Shown here: one piece after another, positions 57,501-64,000 of the stretch
How the letters are laid out: each line of letters begins with the position of its first letter
Numbering within the stretch: position 1 is the first letter of the stretch
Assembly (NCBI RefSeq): GCF_000203795.2
Contig: NW_006281106.1
Span: forward strand, 749,302 to 813,301
Source of the DNA: Batrachochytrium dendrobatidis JAM81
Lineage: Eukaryota > Chytridiomycota > Chytridiomycetes > Rhizophydiales
Direction of reading: 5' to 3'
DNA: 64,000 nucleotides
Made by a program: the position numbers and the translations under genes
Notes under the pieces: model-generated
Told to the model about the DNA's origin: nothing
Seen by the model: only the letters and a program-made list of their open reading frames with translations
Databases searched by the model: none

Positions 57501-58258
57501 GGTATACATTGTTTTGCATCGTGTTCAACTTTAATATACATGATTCAGAATCAATCCATAAATAGAAAAAGTACATATATTTAATTTAGCAAATTGCCAT
57601 GATACATATTAAAACTTACATGATCGGTAATATCAGTAATGTCTTTTCCCAAACGCTTGATTTCTAATGCTAGGCGACCCGATTCTCGTTCAGAAAGCTG
57701 TTTAAAGTGCTCTTCAGTTTCAATCTGACGACCTTTGGCGTTATATAATGCCTAAATTGATGATAAAATATGTACAAGGTTGTTTTAAATCAAGTTGGTC
57801 CATTAACGTTAAACATGCTTTACAATGTTCTAAACTATACACGGGCAGTTGTAATGGATACATGATTAACATACAACAAAATTTAAGCATGGCTAACCTG
57901 AGTATGATGCAGTTCTTGTTGTACATTCTTCATGTGCCCAATAATAGAGTCGCCACGAGTATAGTTGTCTTCAGCAGTTGCCACAAAACTGTTTCGTTTA
58001 GCTTCAAGAACCTTGATCTGTTATAATTGAAATTAAACAATTTCAAGTCAGTACTACATAAACATGTATAGCAGTCAATGCAGCCTTGCCAAATTTAAAC
58101 CAGTACATGTTGCAAATGTATTTACAGTAGAATTAGAAGCCTACCATGCGACTGAGCTCCTTGTTTTGCTCATTTGCAAAGCTTGGTAATGAATGAACAT
58201 ATTGGTTGTCTTCTAAGTCTGTATGTCCTGCTGCTGTCAAGTTTGCTGAGCTGAGCAT
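54517..58258 (-). CDS. CCDC39: Coiled-coil protein CCDC39 (axonemal ruler, FAP59)
   Basis: Seven exons, complement(58145..58258, 57898..58017, 57751..57620 region, 57286..57528, 56883..57178, 54784..56765, 54517..54701), encode 1023 residues; every junction keeps frame. Almost the whole protein is coiled coil. Landmark matches to CCDC39 are SFANEQNKELSRM, then GRQIETEEHFKQLSERE and ELDRTTEAFKQLHQERQTLI. RAVLYTIEFQIQQLERKL and the especially conserved QAFYVIKAAQEREELQRKGD follow, then AEKEIKALENTL. CCDC39 and CCDC40 form the 96-nm ruler that sets dynein and radial-spoke spacing on motile flagella. This gene therefore indicates an organism with flagellated cells. The C-terminal ~110 residues are Ser/Arg-rich and specific to this protein. 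Confidence 0.93.
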
Positions 58259-58337
58259 TTTTTGTATTGAATATTGGACAAGTTTAATTAGTCGCGCTCT
58301 AGTCGAAATGAAACGCGTAATTGGATATTGGCTTAAT

Positions 58338-58599
58338 ATACAATACTGTGTATGATTCTGCTTGAATCCTATTGTAAAATTGCAGTGCATATCAACTTTG
58401 ATGTATCCTACCAGTAACTAGTTTTAAGCTCGATTCAGATTTGTGGATCAGTTGGCAGCAATACTCGTTGGCCATTAGAATGATCAATTAAAACTAAAAA
58501 CACGAATTGAGATTCAAGCAAGTAAATTGTTTACTGTGAATAAATCTATGTATGTGTCTAACCAAATCAAGTCAAGATGATAGTTTAAAACATCAAGAT
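58338..58599 (+). repeat. Left arm of a 262-bp near-perfect inverted repeat
   Basis: This segment is the reverse complement of 60347-60608, with about two mismatches in 262 bp, both near the inner end. It lies between the CCDC39 start (58258) and the stop of the RING gene (58738). It contains no TIR motif of the MITE families and no convincing exon. Confidence 0.93.
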
Positions 58600-58737
58600 T
58601 TGCAGCACAAGTTTTATTTTAAACCTAAATTTCTAAAACTGAAGTGTGATTGAAATTTAATCAAATGTATTCAAGGATTCGTTTTTGGACACTGCCAACA
58701 ATGATTTATAATAATGCAAACTCGATAGTTTTAAAAT

Positions 58738-60230
58738 CTATGCAGCGTCCTGCAACGATCTTTGAATGCCTTCAAATACAACTTTGACTTTATCTCGTCG
58801 TTTTGCTATTGCATCCAAAGTAGTCATAGCTAAAGCCTCTCGCTCCATCAAGTGTTTAACTTCCACGTCCAATTTAAGCACATTCTCATTACATGAAGTG
58901 AGAGTAGACTGTAATTCTTTTGATCGCTTGGTATATTTGTCAATAAGATTTTCTATTTCGATGGATTCTGCTGTACACGAAACTATTTTTTCACGAGTTG
59001 ATTCAAGACTAGCTTGTTTTGCTGTTCGATTTTTTTCCAACAAAGCAAACTCTTCTTCCAATAGGACGCATCGTTGCTGAAGCTGTTGATACTGTGCTTC
59101 GTATCTATTTGAAAATACAATTTAAACGATATGCATGAATAATTAACTTTAGGGTAATACGGCTAATTCAACTTTGTATACTTGCATTGATACCATTTGT
59201 GCTGGATCTTGATCAAAATCTGGACAAAACTTTGACAAAACCTCTTGATTTGCTTGAATTAAGAATGCCAAGAAAAGCGGTCAGAAATTCAAACCTAAAT
59301 TGATATCCATATATTACTCGTAGTGTTTGATTAAAATGTATGTACCTGAACACGAAGAGTTGGGTCTGAATACTTGTAGATTTAACTTTGCCGACGATGC
59401 TGACAGGATATCTGATTTGCAAGAATTTGTCCTTTGTTTTAGTGTTTGATCTGTCAATGTATCTGTCGCATTCAAGATCTGCCGTAGCGCCAAATTAGGA
59501 ACATGCGCTTGAATTTTCATACCACAACAATTACATGTTATTGGCCGTTGATGTTTTTGAGAATCATCAATATATGTGTTGATGCACTAAATTTGGTAGA
59601 ATGAATTAAGCTGGGTACACAATCCATTGGGTGACTAGTATAAAACCGAATGACAACCCACATTTTTACAAAACGAATGTCCACAACTAATATAGAACGC
59701 ATAATGTATTAAAATCAACGCAAAAACTATAGCAATATCAAAAACAGCCTGAAAATTACTTACGGAATAGCTAGTACAGGCATGCTCATTTTTTGGTGAC
59801 AGATAGGACACGCCCATTCCTCTATAACAGATTGGTTTTCTCTTGAATGACCGGTTTCTATAGGCTGACTATCAGTTCTTTCAACTGATGGCATATTTTG
59901 TAAAATCGGCTGGCTGATGCTAGGTAGCAGACACCAATTTTTTACAAGCAAATCTGAGCTATTCTCAGCTACCAGAGTTTTTTTGCTAGCTATGGTTGGA
60001 GTTGATGTTCGTGCAGCCTGTATTCGAGATTCATTTTTTTCTGGGCTTGCAGCAATAGCAGAGCAGTATAGTGAAGTATTTTTTTGAACCGAAGCACTAG
60101 ATTTCTCTATAGTCATTTCTGTCATCCATAGTTTTTTCCGACTTTCGAGTTGTCTTAATCTGTCGTCTTTTGATGTGGTTTTCTGTGGAGATGTAAATTT
60201 CTTTGAGTTTGATGTAGAGCAAAATGACAT
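58738..60230 (-). CDS. RING-finger protein with C-terminal coiled coil, family unknown
   Basis: Five exons, complement(59764..60230, 59662..59686, 59346..59586, 59182..59252, 58738..59091), give 385 residues. The last junction is the least certain, but all phases agree. The N-terminal ~140 residues are Ser/Thr/Lys-rich. A RING follows: WACPICHQKM, then PVLAIPCGHSFCKN (formed across intron 1), NCINTYIDD and ITCNCCGMKI. The second Cys pair is CNCC rather than a standard CPxC. A helix NLALRQIL follows, as in TRIM-like RINGs. The C-terminal ~130 residues are coiled coil (LLEEEFALLEKNRT). It is probably a ubiquitin ligase, with partner unknown. An upstream in-frame Met at 60278 is an alternative start. 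The gene is bracketed by the 262-bp inverted repeat. Confidence 0.65.
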
Positions 60231-60346
60231 TATAACTGTATTAAAATATATCAAGTTTGAAGAATGTGGGTTAAGCACTCAGAATTGTTGAGTACTGCTG
60301 CAGCTAGAAAAGAATAAATATTTGAACGCGTTGGTTAAACTGTAGG

Positions 60347-60608
60347 ATCTTGATGTTTTAATCTATCATCTCGACTTGATTTGGTTAGACACATACATAG
60401 ATTTATTCACAGTAAACAATTTACTTGCTTGAATCTCAATTCGTGTTTTTAGTTTTAATTGATCATTCTAATGGCCAACGAGTATTGCTGCCAACTGATC
60501 CACAAATCTGAATCGAGCTTAAAACTAGTTACTGGTAGGATACATCAAAGTTGATATGCACTGCAATTTTACAATAGGATTCAAGCAGAATCATACACAG
60601 TATTGTAT
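60347..60608 (-). repeat. Right arm of the 262-bp inverted repeat
   Basis: It is the reverse complement of 58338-58599. It lies between the RING gene start and the galactokinase stop (60740), starting about 70-120 bp upstream of the RING gene's possible ATGs, so it likely overlaps that gene's promoter. Confidence 0.93.
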
Positions 60609-60739
60609 GTTGACTGCGTAACCAGCCCACTATTTCATCACATGCCATACTCGTTTTATTGTTGCTTGTAAAAGCAGTTGTTTTATTCAACATCATCAAG
60701 CAAATCACAAGACTGTATAGTAAAGCTTAAAAATGGACT

Positions 60740-62823
60740 TTACAATGTTCCAGAAAAAAGTGCTGCACCACATCCTGGTTTACTTGCAAAAATATAATCA
60801 TCAATTTTTGCAAGTGCATCTGGATCAAATTTCCACATGGGCCACTTTGTAAAATAATATTCCTGCTTTACTTTTTCAATAAATGCCTTTGTATCACTTT
60901 CCTTGATAAGCGAGACCGTACAACCTCCCCATCCAGCTCCAGTAAGTCGCGATCCAAATGCACCAGCATTTCTAAAAACAAGCCAATTAAAGGGTTAAAA
61001 GTCGTAATAAAGCAAACTTGATCACATGCCAGACATTTAGTTTATATTAAAACGATGTTTTGTAGCACGTACCGACAGATCTTTGTCAGTTGATCAATTT
61101 CTGGACAGCTACAATCGTATAGATCGCGACAGCTATCTTGAGACTGATTCATCAAGCAGCCAAGCTCCTGCAAAAAACTGTCCGAGTTACCGTCTACTGA
61201 CGCACAAGTATCGCGGAACAATAGCACTCGGCGTGCCTCTGAAAAAACATGCATTGCACGTTGATATAGCTTAAACCCATCAGCTTCATGGATGGATATA
61301 TTCTCAACGTATGTTTTTCGAGCATTATTTTCATCAACACCGAGTAGTTGAGCCACTTCGTTTAGTGTATAGGGTTCACTTTTTATATGTTCAGACACCA
61401 AACCCATAAGTATTTTCAGTTGGGCTGTATCAGCATGCGCGACTGTGCATTTGCTAAAGTATAGGTTTTGAAGGTGACGCAGTGTAAAAAGCTGATGTGC
61501 GTCAAAGACACCTAATTTTTTAGCCAGCAGTGCTGCCACAAGGCGAGTTTCAACCACTCGAAGGTTATAGTTGCGATGAGCAGAAGCATGCTTATCAGCA
61601 GTAACCAGCGTGTTGGCAATCACAAACACTGGCGTTTCAAACAAAGTGGGAAATGTAATGGGAATCGCCGATAGGGTTGGATAAAAATGAATCAATAGTA
61701 CTGATCCTTGTACTCCCATAATTGAGATAGATTGATCCATGCCACCAGTCTGCACTCCCGCGTAGTGCTCGCCCTGAATTGCCATGTGAATGATTTCGCC
61801 TTTACTTTTCAAAATGTCATGGGATACTAGCGTCGCAATCGTTGATGCACATACAAATGCCGAGCTGGATGATAGGCCTGCACCCTGTTGCAATAGACAT
61901 CACCACATACCATTATATAGTCAGATTGCATCAGATAGTATAATAAAGATGACTTACTGCTGGAATTGTGCCAGATACCAATGCCTGAATTGATCTGCGC
62001 GATATTGGGTCAATATCTTTCAATGCACCCTATCCATATACAATTCAAGCAAATTACGATTTACTTGGACGTAATCTTTGACTGACATGGTATACAAACT
62101 CGACATCCATACGAACCTTGCATCCACATCTAAAGTAGTTACTCCACTCGTTAATAGTTGAATCGATCTGGATTGGTTGCTCAGAAGCAGTTTCAAATGA
62201 CCGAGATGGATAAACGCTGTCGTTCATGTTGCAAACATCAATCTTGAATGTGTCTTGAATGGGCCGAGTCGATACAGCAATCTTTACAAATACCCAAATT
62301 TGAATTAGTATCAAGCATTCGTAGACTCGGCATAGAGCACGATATGGAATCTTGAATTGAAACTCACCACAACATCTCGATCAATGGCCATCGGGAGAAC
62401 AGAATATCCGGCATAGTCAATATGCTCGCCTAAAGACAATTCCAAGCAGTAACTGTCATAAACTCGCATTGACACCAACGCAACTGTGCATAAAGAACAT
62501 TCAGCTTGACATGATAGATATTTAGTTACCGATCAAGTTGACTCGACCAGGAGAACGAACAAGCCAGTCTGGACGTTTGCCAAACTTGTCATGATAAGCC
62601 TGGATAAGGGAAGAGTATCGATTCCTATATAAAACATGTGAATATTAGACGCTGATAGACTCCGACAAGTCTAGATGCATCGCTCATGTTATACAAACAC
62701 TCTGACAGTCAATGCAATTGATATCGCAATAAACAGTGTTTACCTCTGGAAAAAAAGAACAGAACTGTCATATATCTGATCAAGTCGTTCGACTAAAGGA
62801 ATACACGCATCAGATTCTGTCAT
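60740..62823 (-). CDS. GAL1: Galactokinase
   Basis: Seven exons, complement(62744..62823, 62530..62624, 62368..62429, 62117..62281, 61958..62029, 61073..61884, 60740..60971), encode 505 residues with consistent phases. The galactokinase signature is GRVNLIGEHIDYAGYSVLP, created across intron 2. The GHMP ATP motif is PAGAGLSSSSAFVCAS. GGMDQSISIMG and VTADKHASAHRNYNLRVVE follow, and the C-terminal GHMP motif is GAFGSRLTGAGWGG. It phosphorylates galactose to galactose-1-phosphate in the Leloir pathway. All catalytic motifs are intact, and the length is close to that of yeast Gal1. No other GAL gene is in this window, so there is no evidence for a GAL cluster here. Confidence 0.95.
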
Positions 62824-63026
62824 TCAATGCAGTCGTGGCAGACTTTAATCAGATAAAGGAAACGCCAACTTGACCAGATTTCAGTCTTTGGAATTAAAGC
62901 ATTAATATGATGTTTAAAAAATCAACTTTATTTCTGTTGTGCGGAGGAGATTAGTATCATAAAACCCAAAGGCAAGTGCAAGAATATTAAAAGATAAAAA
63001 AAAGATCTCGGCTTAGTAACCACCGG

Positions 63027-64000
63027 CTACGAGTCTTTGAATTGCTCGGGCTGTATGACACGAGACATAAAGTTGGCAACCATGTTCATGTCTAGATCAC
63101 CATCGTCTGCTTCAACGGCAATCAGTAGTGGATCAAGAAGGTACCCAACATCCTCTAGTGCAACGTTGCAGCATGCAGCAATAATGCGTCGGCATTTCAG
63201 CTCATGCTGACCTGCACTACCGCGCAACGATACCAGATCCTTTAGTAAACCCCTATTGGAATCATCCATATCCTTGACTATCGACCGAAGACGTTGAACT
63301 TCATGCCTCAGCGTTTCAGGCGAAAGTTTTTCGTCATCTACAAGAGCATTAAAATGTACCGGTGTTTGAGAAGAGCTGCCTTGTATGGCATCGCGCGATC
63401 GATCGATTGGTGAGGTATTGTGACCGAATGGTTTACACTTCATCTCCTCGACAAGTGCATCTTCAAGATTGCGGATTCGTAGCTTGAGCTCTGGAATCTC
63501 TCCCAATCGCGCCTGCAAACTCTCATTATTGCGACGAGATTCAGCAAGTTTATGTGCCAAGTCACGCAACTGGGCTGAAGCATCTATTGGAACAGAGGGA
63601 AAAGCCAATGAGCCAATGGCAGCAGAATCTGTTATCTGACACGTAGATTGAATTTCTTCCTCTGTCCTCACGCTAGGATAAACTACCAGTGTTCTATCAG
63701 CCTTGGTCTCCATTGATGTAGCATTTGTTGGCATTGCATGATCTAAAACCTGGGCAGGCTAATATCACAGATAGTGTCAAAAGTAAGAATAAAGAGAATA
63801 TAAAAGGTTGAAATGGCCAAACAGATTTAAAATCAGCAATTCAGAGGCTATCAAAAGGTAGACATACCATAGATTGTTGAGTGGCAAGCTCCACCATTTT
63901 AGTAACTGGGTTGATGTTAAATCCAAAATCAGCCGGACGAAGACCTGCATTGTTGGCAATGTTGAAGTTGGCACCTGCGTTGAGCAAAAGCTGAACAATG
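63027..64000 (-). CDS. MBF/SBF-type cell-cycle transcription factor (Mbp1/Swi4/Swi6/Cdc10-like), 3' part
   Basis: Two exons are visible, complement(63869..64000) and complement(63027..63758), joined in phase 0; the gene continues past the right edge. The first encodes an ankyrin repeat (IVQLLLNAGANFNIANNAG) and a following LRPADFGFNINPVTKMVELA. The second encodes a Ser/Thr-rich linker, coiled coils (LAHKLAESRRNNESLQ, LRHEVQRLRSIVKDM) and the conserved C-terminal heterodimerisation region CRRIIAACCNVALEDVGYLL, ending in ADDGDLDMNMVANFMSRV. This combination of ankyrins and C-terminal domain is that of the Res/Mbp1/Swi6/Cdc10 group controlling G1/S genes. Whether it also has an N-terminal APSES/KilA-N DNA-binding domain cannot be seen here. 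Confidence 0.85.

Noticed and set aside
60740..62823. Possible galactose gene cluster
   Set aside because: Only galactokinase is present; its neighbours are a RING protein and an MBF factor, with no epimerase or uridylyltransferase.
1..64000. CRISPR array, prophage or bacterial operon
   Set aside because: The window is intron-rich fungal DNA; repeats are dispersed TIR elements or coding tandem repeats, not spacer-separated arrays.

Overview
This is eukaryotic nuclear DNA from a fungus, AT-rich, with many short introns (mostly 50-150 bp, GT-AG). Two kinds of gene identify the group. Fungal markers are a myosin-motor chitin synthase, a Pil1/Lsp1-domain protein, two Zn2Cys6 regulators of the Ert1/Rds2 type and an MBF/SBF-type cell-cycle factor. 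A motile-flagellum gene, CCDC39, is also present, along with a probable augmin subunit HAUS6. Together they point to a zoosporic (flagellated) fungus, most likely a chytrid. The exact genus is inference; a Rhizophydiales or Batrachochytrium-like genome would fit.

Layout, left to right. 1-2.5 kb: the 5' part of a CKS1/Suc1 gene and a five-intron single-domain ABC ATPase, both minus strand. 3.3-6.7 kb: a short-chain dehydrogenase divergent from a Pil1-type gene. 8.3-10.7 kb: a Zn2Cys6/PAS regulator. 11.1-19.3 kb: a GH18 chitinase convergent with a 1870-residue myosin-chitin synthase. 19.4-24.6 kb: a BRAP-type ubiquitin ligase divergent from that synthase, then CWC22 with a disrupted frame. 25.3-29.3 kb: mitochondrial processing peptidase beta and queuine tRNA-ribosyltransferase. 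29.7-32.3 kb: the HAUS6-like gene and a secreted GPI-type protein. 32.7-38.3 kb: a second Zn2Cys6 regulator and NSE1. 38.8-43.0 kb: a possible Treslin/Sld3-like gene. 44.2-49.6 kb: a multi-TM permease, an ADAL-type deaminase and PTRHD1. 49.8-54.2 kb: a P4-ATPase flippase. 54.5-60.2 kb: CCDC39 and a RING/coiled-coil gene. 60.7-64 kb: galactokinase and the 3' part of an MBF/SBF factor.

Most genes are unrelated housekeeping genes. The clearest functional neighbours are the chitinase and chitin synthase (wall remodelling) and several cell-cycle or genome-maintenance genes (CKS1, NSE1, the Sld3-like gene, MBF).

The accessory signal is a set of small non-autonomous elements sharing an ATTCACGTAAAAT-type terminal inverted repeat. 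One subfamily has two full 382-bp copies and a truncated copy. A second subfamily of roughly 300-440 bp carries a conserved internal palindrome, AAACTATAGTTT, and sits in introns of two genes as well as between genes. A separate, nearly perfect 262-bp inverted repeat flanks the RING gene. Exon structures below were joined by hand from splice signals, reading frame and family similarity; almost all give consistent phases.
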